A stretch of DNA of 64,000 bases. Source: Pyrus communis (taxonomy: Eukaryota; Streptophyta; Magnoliopsida; Rosales; Rosaceae). Positions within the stretch are counted from its first letter, which is position 1, and every line of letters starts with the position of its first letter. Location of the stretch: positions 11,596,222 to 11,660,221 of the forward strand of contig NC_084818.1 in NCBI RefSeq assembly GCF_963583255.1. Reading direction: 5' to 3'. The translations under genes and the position numbers were made by a program. The notes below the pieces were generated by a model. It saw nothing but the letters and a program-made list of their open reading frames with translations, had not been told where the DNA came from and made no database searches. Below, piece by piece: positions 53,382 to 64,000 of the stretch.

Positions 53382-56351
53382 TTATTCATCGAGCATTCTT
53401 CGTTGCCTGAACAATGTCACCCTGACATAAAGCCAATCATTTAAACCATTCAAGAGCTTGAAGTATGTGTATCTCCATGACCGGTTGAATATCAAACTCC
53501 CACAAACTCCCCATAATCCAATGACAAATCCAAGCCCCAAAGTCACGTAAAATCCAGGTGTTATAAACCCGTCATTATCTTCATCTTGATTCTCAACCAC
53601 CGGTTTCTCCTTCAAAGTTGTTTCCTTAGGAGAGCACATATGTTCAAGTGGAATTCCACAAAGGAGAGGATTTCCGGCAAAAACAGAGGTGTCATAGGGT
53701 TGTAGTTGAGACCCGATGGGAATTTTTCCAGACAGGTTGTTGTTGGACAAGTCCAACTTACCAAGGCTAGATATTCCAATGAGACTTGTTGGAATTGTAC
53801 CATGTATTTGGTTGTTTGACAAATCAAGCAAATCTAAAGACTGCAACTTCCCTATTTTTGGAGTTATTTGACCTGTTAAGTTGTTTCTTGATAGGTTTAA
53901 AGAAATCAACCCCACAAGATCAGTAACTTCACTAGGAATCTCTCCTGTTAATCGATTACTTGACAGATGGATACTCTTTACAAGCCCTAGAGTACTTTTG
54001 TATTTGGACATTATTCCATTCCATATCAAGGATGCTTCGTCATCATAACCATCAATAGCAGTGAAGAATGACTTTGAGTGAGTGATGGTTAGACTTGAAC
54101 TTCCTCTTAGAGCCAAATGAGTCAAATTGTTGAGACATTTGGGTATACTTCCGGAGATGCTATTGATCGAAAAATCTAGAATCTGAATGCTTCCCATATT
54201 ACACAATTGTGATGGAATGCTTCCATAGAAGTGATTAGAGCGGAGGATAAGAATAGTCAAATTTGGAAATCCAACCCCTAACCATTCAGGTATCAAACCT
54301 GATAATTTATTTTCTCCAACATCAAAAACCACGAGACTTGAACAGTTCTTCAAAGATGAAGGCAATTCTCCCACAAGTCCATTATTGTTTAGGTTCAATG
54401 TTTGAATTGAAGATAAAGAGCCCATTGTGGCAGGAATTCTCCCCAAAAAAAGGTTGTCACTCAAATCAAGAACTAAAAGATTTTTTAAATGAGTCCAGTA
54501 ATCGGCAAGTTCTCCATGTAAATGGTTGCTCGAGAGATCAAGCAATCTTAAATTACTTGCGTTAATTGGAAACAACAAAGAGAACAACCCTGAAAACTTA
54601 TTGTGGGAGAGAAAGAGAGATGACGAGGCTTTCAATAGGAATGGAGGGACTTCACCTTCCAATTGGTTCCAACTCAAATTTGGTCGACGAGAGAAACATA
54701 CAAAATTGATTTGCGAGTTTGGAATTGTTCCTCTAATTTGGTTGTTGGAGAGATCTACATAACCAATTTCAGGAGCATGAGACAGCCTTTCCCAAAACCA
54801 ACTTGGAAGAATATCAGAAATTCCTGCACTAGAAATATCAAGACTTTGATAACTTTTTTGAGTTCGAAGCCAGTTTGGAAAATGTGGACCCATCTTGCAA
54901 GACCCCAAGATTATAGAATCCAATTGGAAGGGAGGAACCCATGTAGAATGGAAGTTTAAAGTTAGGGAGGTAGAGGACAGAGACAAAGATCTTAATCTGG
55001 AGAGACCCGAGAAATGACTTTCTGAAATCACCCCTTCAAATTGGTTAGAAGAGAGATCTAGATATGCAAGAGAGCTCATGTTTCCAATGACATCGGGAAA
55101 TAAGCCAGTTAACTGGTTGAAAGAGACGTCAAGATGAACAAGGCTGGCATTGTATTTGGACAACCAAAGAAATATGGAAGAAGTGAGTTGGTTGGAACTG
55201 AGGTCAACATGAGCAAAAGATTTTGAAGAATTTATGTTAAAAAGAGTACTGGAATGGATTACAGGAGAAGGAAGACCACACCCCTGTAATGTCAAGTTTG
55301 TAAGTTTAGGGAGCTTACTAACTATTTCCAGCCAGTCAGGAACATTACTGAGATTATTGTAACTCAGGTCCAAATATGTTAAAGCAGAAAGATGAGGCAG
55401 CCATGAATTCAGATTTTCTACATTAGCAAGGTTATTGGATCTGAGATTGGATCTGAGGTCAAGATGAACAAGGCTGACATTGTATTTGGACAACCAAAGA
55501 AATATGGAAGAAGTGAGTTGGTTGTAATTGAGGTCAACATGAGCAAGAGATCTGGAAGAATTTATGTTAAAAAGAGTACTGGAATGAATTAGAGGAGAAG
55601 GAAGACTGCAATAAGACAGAGACAAGTTTGTAAGTTTAGGGAGCTTATTAAACACTTCCAGCCAGTCAGGAACATTACTGAGATTATTGAAGCTCAGATC
55701 CAAATATGTTAAAGCAGAAAGATGAGGTAGCCATGAATTCATGTTTTTTACATTAGCAAAGTGATTGGACCTGAGATCAAGATATTGCAAGCGTGTAAGG
55801 TTTCTGACCTGGCTTGGAAATCGACCACCAAAAGAAGCATCCCAGAGATCGAGGTGTCTTAAATTGGAAAGAGAACCAATGAAATATGGAAGTTGGGTCC
55901 CAGTGAAGTTAATGGAAGAAAGGGCCAAATATTTCAAATGCTGCAACTCAATTAGTTTAGGACTCATCATTTTACCTTGAAAATAATATTCGGGATACTC
56001 CGGCTGTCCTTTCTGTTGAAGTGAGTAAGCTTCATTCAAAAAATACCACCCAAGATCAAGTTGAGTAACATGGTTGGTTCGGTTGCTGCAGTGGACGCCT
56101 ACCCATTTGCAACAATCTTGCTTCTGTTCTTCTCTTCCCCACGAAGAGAGGAGATTGTAGTCATCCACGAGGCCCAGTTTGAAAGCAAGGAGTGCTTCTC
56201 TTTCCCTCTCAAAGCACCTCGTCACTCCTGCTGAAGAAATATTATTGAATCCAAGGGAAAGGGAAGGGTTGACAACACATTGTAGTAAAATTACCACCAC
56301 AATTAAAGCACGAAAGAGTTTGTTCAAGCACCTGATTCCGTCACCCTCCAT
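53382..56351 (-). CDS. LRR receptor-like protein B2 (EIX2-like), intact, 989 aa
   Basis: Intronless 989-residue ORF and segmental-duplication sister of B1. Same layout: signal peptide, cysteine-paired LRR N-cap, LRR array with the 110-residue internal duplication (about residues 196-415), island, C-cap NPLLCGIPL, acidic QDEDNDGF, transmembrane about 933-955 and a 34-residue tail with YFKL. Differences from B1 cluster in exposed LRR positions and in the island, here SKSFFTAIDGYDDEAS, which does not align with B1. It also has four extra residues (SLLF) at about residue 640 that B1 lacks. Predicted cell-surface immune-type receptor; ligand unknown. Confidence 0.93.
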   Translation of the reverse strand: MEGDGIRCLNKLFRALIVVVILLQCVVNPSLSLGFNNISSAGVTRCFEREREALLAFKLGLVDDYNLLSSWGREEQKQDCCKWVGVHCSNRTNHVTQLDLGWYFLNEAYSLQQKGQPEYPEYYFQGKMMSPKLIELQHLKYLALSSINFTGTQLPYFIGSLSNLRHLDLWDASFGGRFPSQVRNLTRLQYLDLRSNHFANVKNMNSWLPHLSALTYLDLSFNNLSNVPDWLEVFNKLPKLTNLSLSYCSLPSPLIHSSTLFNINSSRSLAHVDLNYNQLTSSIFLWLSKYNVSLVHLDLRSNLRSNNLANVENLNSWLPHLSALTYLDLSYNNLSNVPDWLEIVSKLPKLTNLTLQGCGLPSPVIHSSTLFNINSSKSFAHVDLSSNQLTSSIFLWLSKYNASLVHLDVSFNQLTGLFPDVIGNMSSLAYLDLSSNQFEGVISESHFSGLSRLRSLSLSSTSLTLNFHSTWVPPFQLDSIILGSCKMGPHFPNWLRTQKSYQSLDISSAGISDILPSWFWERLSHAPEIGYVDLSNNQIRGTIPNSQINFVCFSRRPNLSWNQLEGEVPPFLLKASSSLFLSHNKFSGLFSLLFPINASNLRLLDLSSNHLHGELADYWTHLKNLLVLDLSDNLFLGRIPATMGSLSSIQTLNLNNNGLVGELPSSLKNCSSLVVFDVGENKLSGLIPEWLGVGFPNLTILILRSNHFYGSIPSQLCNMGSIQILDFSINSISGSIPKCLNNLTHLALRGSSSLTITHSKSFFTAIDGYDDEASLIWNGIMSKYKSTLGLVKSIHLSSNRLTGEIPSEVTDLVGLISLNLSRNNLTGQITPKIGKLQSLDLLDLSNNQIHGTIPTSLIGISSLGKLDLSNNNLSGKIPIGSQLQPYDTSVFAGNPLLCGIPLEHMCSPKETTLKEKPVVENQDEDNDGFITPGFYVTLGLGFVIGLWGVCGSLIFNRSWRYTYFKLLNGLNDWLYVRVTLFRQRRMLDE
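55107..55766 (-). repeat. Intragenic 330-bp LRR tandem duplication in RLP B2
   Basis: Same duplicated LRR block as in B1 (17784-18443); landmarks at about 55414 and 55744 are 330 bp apart. Between the two blocks a short local doubling (RSNLRSNN) is seen where B1 has TSNLTSNN. Confidence 0.88.
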
Positions 56352-57244
56352 CTTAATTGAACTAAATCAACCAAGAGACAATTGAAGAAGGAAGAAGAAA
56401 AACTGTGGATTCAAGATTTTGATTTAGGAGCAAAAGGAAAGCTGCAAGTGTAGTTCAAATGTTGAGGACTCAGGGGGTATGGAAAACAACCTGACAGTGT
56501 ATTGTGTTGGGTGTGAATAAATGTTGGTTGGGAAAACTAAGTTTTATAGTTTGTTAGAATATTGTATTTGCCTTAGAGTAAGGCATGAATCTTACTTTAC
56601 ATGGGCTGCTTTCTCTCAAGTCAAAAACGTGTTTGTTGTTTTTTTGTGTATGTAAGAAAGAGGACTTTCGTTGAATTAGGGAGAATCCATGCGTGGGAAA
56701 GGGACGGCTTCAGGCCATAACAACTCATAAAACGTCTTTTGGCTCTTGAGAGAACAAATTAACGTTTATTTCCAAAAAGTTAAAAACAGTAAAAAAATTT
56801 GTCCGCAAATTAAATTCCACACGTGTGAATGATTCCCACTATTCTCTCTCTTGCTCTCTCTGGTATGTACTAGAAAGTAAAGTCTGCGCGATACTGCGGA
56901 TTTAAAATTAGAAACTTTAATAAAAAAACTTCTGATACTGTTCACTTTAACGAAAAACCACATTTTTACACTAAAAAGTCAATTTTGATACCATTCACTT
57001 TACCCTTTATTTTGTCTTTATCGTTAAAACTCAAAGTTTTTAGGCAATTTTCATTAGTTTTCTGTTTAAAATTGCTAGAAAGATTATGTTTAGAAGATGT
57101 AAACATTATGTTATAGAAGAATGGGAAAAGTTGTTTAAATGAGGTATCCTGAAAAGAAAAGGATTGAAATACATGAAACAAAAATTGTATCACAATAGAA
57201 TTATATTATGAACAAAAAAGGATTGAAATACACAACCGAAAGAA

Positions 57245-57412
57245 ACATTATAGAATCCAGAGGATAGGGAAGGGTTGAAACATTGTAGAAAAAGTAGCAC
57301 CACAATGGAATTATGAAAGAGTTTCTTCAAGCACCTGATTCCGTCATTCTCCATCTTAATTCAACAAAATCAAGGCAAAGACGATTGAAGAATGAAGAAG
57401 AAGTGTACAATT
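57245..57412 (-). pseudogene. RLP relic: 5' end with signal peptide, unit 2
   Basis: Counterpart of 19950-20115. Here the ATG survives (57352-57354) and the frame stays open for at least 40 codons through a signal peptide (SIVVLLFLQCFNPSLS) and beyond. No LRR body follows. Confidence 0.75.
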
Positions 57413-57439
57413 AAAGCTGCGAGTGTATTACAATGCTGG

Positions 57440-58620
57440 GTGAGTACGCAATAGTTCACAATACAATCCACACACTGAGTCGTCTTGACTCAAATGATCA
57501 AGAATGGAACATGTGTGAGTGGATCAACTACTTTTCTATAGGTAGGTGCAGTAATTAGAGGATGACTTGTCCCGTCAAAATAATGACAAAGCCTACAACA
57601 ATCAACACAATTCCGTGTTGGTTGTTTTGTTATGTTTATGTTTTAGAAGTTTTTTTTTTTTGTTTTTTGTGAAATTAGAAAACAACATATATGCGTGTAA
57701 TTCACGTTATTTGGATCAAGCTAAAAAGCACGGAAACCGTCTTAACTCATGAGAGAACAAATTTACATTTATTTTACAAACAAGTTGCAAATAGTCAGAA
57801 TGCCTAATTCATGTTATTTGGACCAGACTAAAATAAACGGAAAATGCCTCAACTTTTGAGAGACAAATTCACATTTTTTTTTTCCGAAAAAGTTGCAAAC
57901 AGTCAAAAGTTGTTTTGGAGGATAAGAGGAAGGATGAATGACTCCCACGAAATAGATGATTCTTCTCCACTTTTGTTTGTTATTTGTCTTAATCACGCTT
58001 TAAAGAAAAGTACAAGTTTGAGAACAACCCTACAAACCAAAATTTCCACGATGGAAGTGGAAATCCATGCAATAGTTCAAGGTTATTGACTCAAATGGTC
58101 AAGCATGTAACATGTGTGAGTGGACCAACTACTTTTCTGTAGGTAGGTGTAGCAATTAGAGGATGACTCGTCTATCCAAGATAATGACAAAGCTTGCAAC
58201 AATCAACACAATTCTGCGTTGATTGTTTCGTTCTGTTTACGTTTTAGAAGTCTTTTTATTTTTTGTGGAATTAGAAAACAACATATATGCACGTTATTTG
58301 GACTAAGCTAAAAATCGCGGAAACCGTCTCAACTCTTGAGAAAATAAATTTACATTTATTTTCCAAACAAATTGCAAATAGTCAGAATGCGTAATTCACA
58401 TTATTTGGACCTGGCTAAAATACACGGAAAACGTCTCAACTCTTGAGAGACAAATTCACATTTATTTTCCAAACAAATTGCAAAAAGTCAAAAGTCGTTT
58501 TGGAGGATAAGAGGAAGGATGAATGATTCCCACAAGATAGATGATTCTTCTCCACTTTCGTTTGTCATTAGTAAAGTACAAGTTGAGGATAATAGGGACT
58601 TGCAAACCAAAATTTCCACG
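57440..58620. repeat. Complex tandem repeat array, unit 2 (longer than unit 1)
   Basis: Same array as 20150-21060 with an additional segment at the left. The motif ACATGTGTGAGTGGA(T/C)CAACTACT occurs at about 57508 and 58108 (600 bp apart) but only once in unit 1 (about 20558). Confidence 0.7.
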
Positions 58621-59039
58621 ACGGAAGTGGAATTGTATTGTATTGTCTTGTCTTGGACCCCGTGCGATACTCCATGCGATACTTCAAGGTTATTGACAGC
58701 AAGTTCTCAAGAGTTTACGGTATTTCGAATAATTACACTGCAACTGGGGTCTTTACAAATTTAGTCTTGGCGTTATTAGATTAGAAGACACACAATAATT
58801 GACCGACTTAAATGTATTTGCATAGAAATTATGCTAAATTGCTGTTAGAGAAGAATCATCACTGTCATTTGATCAAGACAATACTTATGGTCTTTTAGCA
58901 CAACAGATCCTTGCGTTTTATTCACTTGTGACTGTTCGTTTATCAAGAGGACTAATTCAAAAGACATTAAGCAGATAGAGCTTCAAATCACAACTCATGA
59001 CAACGAGAATCAAGCAAGCAAAAAGAAATAAATCAAAAC

Positions 59040-59650
59040 CTGAGATTCTTATCAACATGCTTGTCCCTTATGAGCTCTGAAACTTCCTCAATACCATGAA
59101 AAGCCTCAAAATCCTACACATTACACACAAGAAAACAATTGAATCATAAAAAACCCATCATTGCTCTGAAACCAATCACAATAAGAGGTGTTTTCAATTG
59201 GATGTATTTTAAGCATCCACATATCTTACGTCTTCCCTTAAGATTTCGAGAGAATTGAATCAAAACTTTATATGGAATCTCTACAAATCAATAAAACTCC
59301 ATAAATTTGACGCAAAACTGAAGTTTGAAGCTTTACCATTTGATTAGCTGATGAATCCAACATCATAGCAATCAAAGCATAGGGAACTTTGTAGCCTTCC
59401 AACTTCTTTACGGAAATGGAACCTCTCTGGATCCATTCCTATCTAATCCACCTAGTTCGAGATCTGGATTGTTCAAATTTGATCCAACGGTTACAAACAT
59501 GGGGCTCCTTTAAAAGTGATAATAACGTTAGCCGTTAGATCAAATTTAAACGGTCCGGATTCCGGAATAGGTGGATTAGGTGGGAATGGATCCGGTGAGG
59601 ATCCATTTCCCTTCTTTACAGTATTTTCATAACTTGAGTTAAGTCAGATT
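59040..59650 (-). pseudogene. Unrecognised split-gene remnant, unit 2
   Basis: Counterpart of 21501-22110 but with fewer lesions: the exon reads LEGYKVPYALIAMMLDSSAN then QM at a GTAAAG donor, followed in phase by the 74-bp exon at 59040-59113. The MITE (59412-59610) still interrupts the 5' edge. Protein not recognised. Confidence 0.4.
59412..59610. mobile_element. 199-bp MITE with 9-bp TSD, unit 2
   Basis: Orthologous to 21870-22068. TSD CTTCTTTAC at 59403-59411 and 59611-59619. Confidence 0.85.
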
Positions 59651-60304
59651 ACAGTATAATTTTCACCTCAGTGATCAGGGAGTCGAATCCAAGCATCTAA
59701 GGCTGCAAATCAATTTAGAGAATTAAGGGATTTGTGAGATATACGTGAAGTTGAATGGTGATTATTGTATTTTGGTAAACTCTGATTTATTGTGTATTTG
59801 ACTTGTATATTTAATAAATCGATTTCCAATTCATTCCAACCTATTTATTCTTCCGTATCATTTTTAAATGGATTATTCTTCAAACTTGTTTCAGTTTCTT
59901 TTTATTTATTTTATTTTTATTCGCGTATCGGGTGCAGGATCAATTCTTTTATCATTCTGAGTCTGGGGCGTGACAATACCTCACTCGATGAAAATAGTTG
60001 CCGGAATCACTGGAAAAAAGCGGAACAAAATCAAAATTTCCACAATGCAAAATAAAAAATCCCACGGTATTATAAGGAACAACTTTTTCATACAAACTGA
60101 GACAATAAATGACAAAAAAAATCAAAATTTTCACAATGCAAACAGAAATGTATTGACTTGACTTGGTGAATTTTTGTCTTGAATTTATTACATGTATTTG
60201 CCTTACCATTTGGCATGAATCTTTCAATCTCCGTCTCCAATTGAATGGTAGATGCAGGCAGGGATGAAGCAAAAAAATCTGTATAGTTAAACAACAATCG
60301 TTTA

Positions 60305-60423
60305 CAATATTTGAGAACTTGAAGTGTACTTGAATATCTCCACGACCGGTTGAATATCAATGTGCCACAAACGCCTCAAAATCCAACAACGAACCCGATC
60401 CCTATACTGATGTAAAATCCTCT
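60305..60423 (-). pseudogene. RLP relic: transmembrane/tail end, unit 2
   Basis: Counterpart of 22780-22893; reads IFNRSWRYSSTLQVLKYC on the minus strand, homologous to the SLIFNRSWRYTYFKLLNG end of the intact receptors. Confidence 0.75.
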
Positions 60424-61182
60424 CTAGGCATCCATTGCAGGGATTCATGTGCAGCGGTAAAAGCAAAATTATTTCTCCACTCATCAAGTACTAAGAGCAT
60501 CTCCAATGGGAGACCCTATTGTTGGGTCTCCACCACCACTCTTGAGAACTCTTTTAAGGGCTTCAAGGTAATATTTGGGTCTCTAAATGAATATTGTCTT
60601 CAATGAAAAGTCCTTATAGTAGAATACATAAATGTAGGGACTAAAATATTAGAAAAAAAACATTGTTAATGTCGTTGGAGCATTGCTATTGATAAAAACA
60701 AGAACACAAAACCAAAAGCTATCTCTAGGTATTCCAATGGTTAAAGAAGAAGAGGATAAATGACCTCTATTCCGGCCCATTAGAAACCCTTTGTCCTTAT
60801 GCTGTGGTGTCCAAGGTCCCCATCGGAGATCAATAATTCCAGTAGACAGCATAATTTGATAAATTGAGACTCTTTGATGCACCATATATGGGTTAGTCTT
60901 TACCTAATTTGCTTTCCACCAAACTTCTTTTTTCTCGATTCTACCAAGCTATTGAAATCCTAGTTTAAAGGACTTTGAAGCAGTACCTTCCTTAAAGTTC
61001 AACCACGTTCATTAGAGTCAAATTAAGACCAAGAAGCACAATTAGCTATGCAATAATTCCACCAGACAACATGATTGATAAAATGAGACTTTTTGATGCA
61101 TCAGATATAGCTGATTCTTTACCAAATATACTTACCACCTAATTTACTGCTTTTTCTAGTTTGCCTTACATAATTTTGAAAT

Positions 61183-61341
61183 GAGAAATGCTAAGAGACT
61201 CTCAAAGTGCATAGACTCTCCATTACCTCATGCATTTTGCACAATATTTTGTAATATTGTCATGAATTGTGTAAAAAACATGAGGTGACGGAGTGATTAT
61301 AGAGAGTCATACTTTTGAGAGAGTCTCTGTAGTATTTTTCC
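61183..61341. mobile_element. 159-bp hAT-like MITE, unit 2
   Basis: Orthologous to 23656-23814, with TSD TTTGAAAT at 61175-61182 and 61342-61349. Confidence 0.8.
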
Positions 61342-61670
61342 TTTGAAATAATTATGTATTTATATAATATTGAATTATGCCCACCCGCTAGGTTTTGATA
61401 AAATATAATTACTTTATAATAATTCTACCAAGACCGTATATATATTATATTAAGGGTGATTTTGTATAAAATCAATACAAAGTTACCATATTGACAATAG
61501 ATCAACAATATTTATGTTAATTATAAATATGTCAATCATATATTGTGACACTTAAATGCATTTAAAATAAACAAAAATGATAAAATCTGCCATTACAGTT
61601 GGCACACACTTCAATTGACATCCCCTTTCTCATATTTTTCATATTTTGGAATAGGTCAAAAAGGATAAGA

Positions 61671-62099
61671 TACTGCAACGCAGTGTCTGTTTCCTGATTC
61701 TGTTTTTTACACTTGAATTCAGACGCTGCATTGCAGTGTTCGTTTCATGTTTCCCTTTTTTTTTATCACTCACGCCTTCTATGCTTTATTCTGTTTCAAT
61801 TTTATTATTTTTTATTCAAAAACTACAACGCAATGTATGTTTCATTTTTTATTTATTTGTTTGTTTTACATTTTGATTTAGAAACTACAACGTAGTGTCT
61901 GTTTCCTGGGTTTTTTTTTTTTGTCCGTTTCCTTATTCTATTTTTCTTTTGTTTACATTTTGATTTAGAAACTACGTCGTAGTATTTGTTTCCTGGATTT
62001 TTTTTTTTTTTTTTTTTTTTTTTGGCATTTTGATTGTTCATTTCCTGGTTCTATTTTTACATTTCTATTTAGACGCTGCATTAATGTCCATTTCCTAGT
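61671..62099. repeat. Minisatellite with palindromic cores, unit 2
   Basis: Counterpart of 24144-24574 with the same six cores; mainly poly-T tract lengths differ. Confidence 0.7.
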
Positions 62100-62853
62100 T
62101 TTCTTCTTCTTTCCATCATCATTTCCACATTTCATGGAGTCTCTCTCAACCCATAAAATTATTGAAAAGAATAAAATGATACACTATTAGAAGGGATAGT
62201 TTGTTCCAAAGTCTTCTTTTCTTCTAGCATTGGAATCGTCACAACTTGCAAAGAAGAGACAATTAAAGAATGAAGAATACAAACTGAGAAAATAAATGAC
62301 GAACAAAATTAAAATTTTCACCAAGCCAATTGAAATGTATTGACTTTGTCCTTTGGCAGGAATATTTCATGTGCAACTTTCTAAAAGTCAAAAGTCAAAA
62401 ATCAAAACCGCTTTTGTTGTTATATGTTTCTTTTTTTTATGTAAAAAATAGGAATTTCTTTAAAGTGGAGAGATTAACGGCTGACAAGACTTGTGAAAAA
62501 TTGGTATAGGAGGAATGAAGAATCAATGCGTGGGAGTGCGTGGGGTTTAATACGCTCTTTTCCACGAGACCGACATCTCTTTTTCCGGTGGGGTGGGGGA
62601 GGTCCCCGGGTTTGGTTTTGGGGGGTTGTTGAGAAATTTCATTTGAATCTATATAACTTATTTCTACAGTAAATTTACTCTCTACATCCATATTAATTTT
62701 AATTAAATCATCAATATCTCTTTTAATTCAAATTTACTACCTAAACAATCCTCACAAACCCAATTCAGTATGTAAGTTTATCTTTACACATGTTGAGAAA
62801 ATAAAAACACAAAATGAGTATTCTACAACTCATTCAAGACGTAATGAGAACAA

Positions 62854-63024
62854 TATATCTTACATATTTGTCTGGCGCTTAATCCTTCTTTTGCTGCATA
62901 TTTCTCATTGCTCTTTTTCTTCACCGAACCAACCCAAGCATTAAGGTATTCAAAATATTTTTTAATTTGTAGAAGTTTAGGTATCGTGTGGGTTTCTTTC
63001 GCACCTGGTGCTCCGGGCAAGTTT
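62854..63024 (-). other. Unrecognised exon-like ORF fragment, unit 2
   Basis: Counterpart of 25330-25500, with the same open frame LPGAPGAKETHTIPKLLQIK and the same donor-like end. Function unknown. Confidence 0.25.
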
Positions 63025-63807
63025 ATTGTTTCGACGAGGTTTTACCAAGTATAATTATCCAGTTCAATTATTAATTTCAATAATTCTTGATTTCAATTTT
63101 CTGCTCGAGTGATGGATATTTCCTCTTAACAAAAAAAAGGTTTGGTTCTGACATATATTTATCGGGACACTATCACTAAAAAAGATGATTAGCCATATAT
63201 ATGGATCCTTGAAACCTAGAACATGTGGTGGCAGAGAAACAAAATACCAAGAAATACATCATCCACCTTTATTGTCTTCAAGCCTATTTGCAGGCAGTAT
63301 ACAACTGCTACTAAAGCCTAAACAAAATGAATTGAAATCAAATAAAAAATTAACATAAATGGATTCATATTTTATTTGAAGGATTTAAAACTTCCAAATT
63401 ATCATCCATCCGTCAAAAAGAGCTTATTTCTCTCTTTGACAACGTCTTAGGGTTTTAGTCAAAACAAAACGTAAAAAAATTATTGCATGATGATAAAGGT
63501 TTGACTATTGGAGATGGTTTATTGATAAATTTTGATTTTTGTGTTAATTTCATCTTGTACTTGATGGTAACTAGACAATAGGGCTAAGAAGACAATTCAC
63601 AATGAAGATTTAGGTTGGATGTAAAGTGAGGTTGTTTGGGTTCAAATAAAATTTCCCTTTTTCTTTTTTATACATGTATATATTTTACATTAAGTGGAAT
63701 AAATAATATACCAAACTCGTCAGTCAAAGTTTAAATTTGAATTATCTTCACTGGAGAGATGCAAAATCTTGGAATGTAAATACCACATTTACATAACATT
63801 TCACATT

Positions 63808-64000
63808 TCTAGAGATAAACTAGAAAAATTACCATTGCTTCGTTGCGGGTTTTGAAACCTTTGTCCACAACATGCATAAATAATTTGCACAGAAAGATGC
63901 ACTACAAAGATGGTACGAACGGAGTCACACCCTAAAATGCACCAACGCAAATAACACACATTTCCCCAGAGTAAATCCAACAAAATCACAAATCAATACA
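63808..64000 (+). mobile_element. 5' end of candidate Helitron, unit 2 (cut by window)
   Basis: Matches 26284-26476, starting TCTAGAGATAAAC; the GC motif is CCATTGCTTCGTTGCGGG here, less palindromic than in unit 1. Continues past the window. Confidence 0.4.

Larger units (their letters stand above)
33291..64000. repeat. Tandem segmental duplication, unit 2
   Basis: Second copy of the block that begins at position 1. Divergence from unit 1 looks like a few percent by eye, with scattered indels. Unit-2-specific changes are the complete Copia element 34063-39183, the missing MITE at 47910-47919, an approximately 314-bp deletion near 52705 relative to 15073-15386, and an extra repeat segment at about 57440-57695. 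The copy still matches unit 1 at base 64000, so the real repeat is longer than the window shows. Confidence 0.9.

Overview
This window is plant nuclear DNA. It has AT-rich intergenic sequence, genes with introns, many MITEs and LTR retrotransposons, and intronless leucine-rich-repeat receptor-like protein (RLP) genes. The RLPs read like the EIX2-type family that is abundant in Rosaceae such as apple and pear; that species guess is inference from memory, not a search.

The main architecture is a nested duplication. A module made of a SKP1-like gene (ASK21 type, + strand) running tail-to-tail into an RLP gene (- strand) occurs four times: A1 (1-6974), B1 (11368-19028), A2 (33809-45498) and B2 (48979-56351). 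A and B modules alternate because the whole A-B block plus a long flank (about 1-26476, continuing to about 33290) is repeated as 33291-64000. The second copy still matches the first where the window ends.

The two partners have different fates. Three RLPs (A2, B1, B2) are full-length intact ORFs of 881, 987 and 989 residues, each with signal peptide, LRRs, island, transmembrane helix and short tail without kinase. RLP A1 is broken. All four SKP1-like copies are pseudogenes, each with at least one private lesion: a frameshift in A1, a different frameshift in A2, a CGA-to-TGA nonsense in B1, and a nonsense plus a 2-bp deletion in B2. A1 and A2 also lost exons 1-2 to an old Copia fragment. B-type RLPs differ from A-type by an internal 110-residue LRR duplication, and the island domain is the least alignable part between paralogs.

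Mobile DNA explains most of the rest. A complete young Ty1/Copia element (34063-39183, two 509-bp LTRs that look identical, 5-bp TSD) sits in intron 3 of SKP1 A2 only. An 885-bp PIF/Harbinger-like MITE (9425-10309) is present only in unit 1, with a possible excision footprint at the same site in unit 2. A 1483-bp Mutator-like element with a 9-bp TSD (30609-32091) encloses a GAA-rich minisatellite. Two small MITEs recur in both units. A candidate Helitron (26284-29863) carries exon-sized fragments of a NECAP-like gene and probably of an FHA/kanadaptin-like gene.

The flanks 19029-26283 and 56352-63807 also hold RLP relics (signal-peptide end and transmembrane end), an unrecognised split-gene remnant hit by a MITE, and two tandem-repeat arrays. 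No rRNA, CRISPR or functional tRNA gene was seen.
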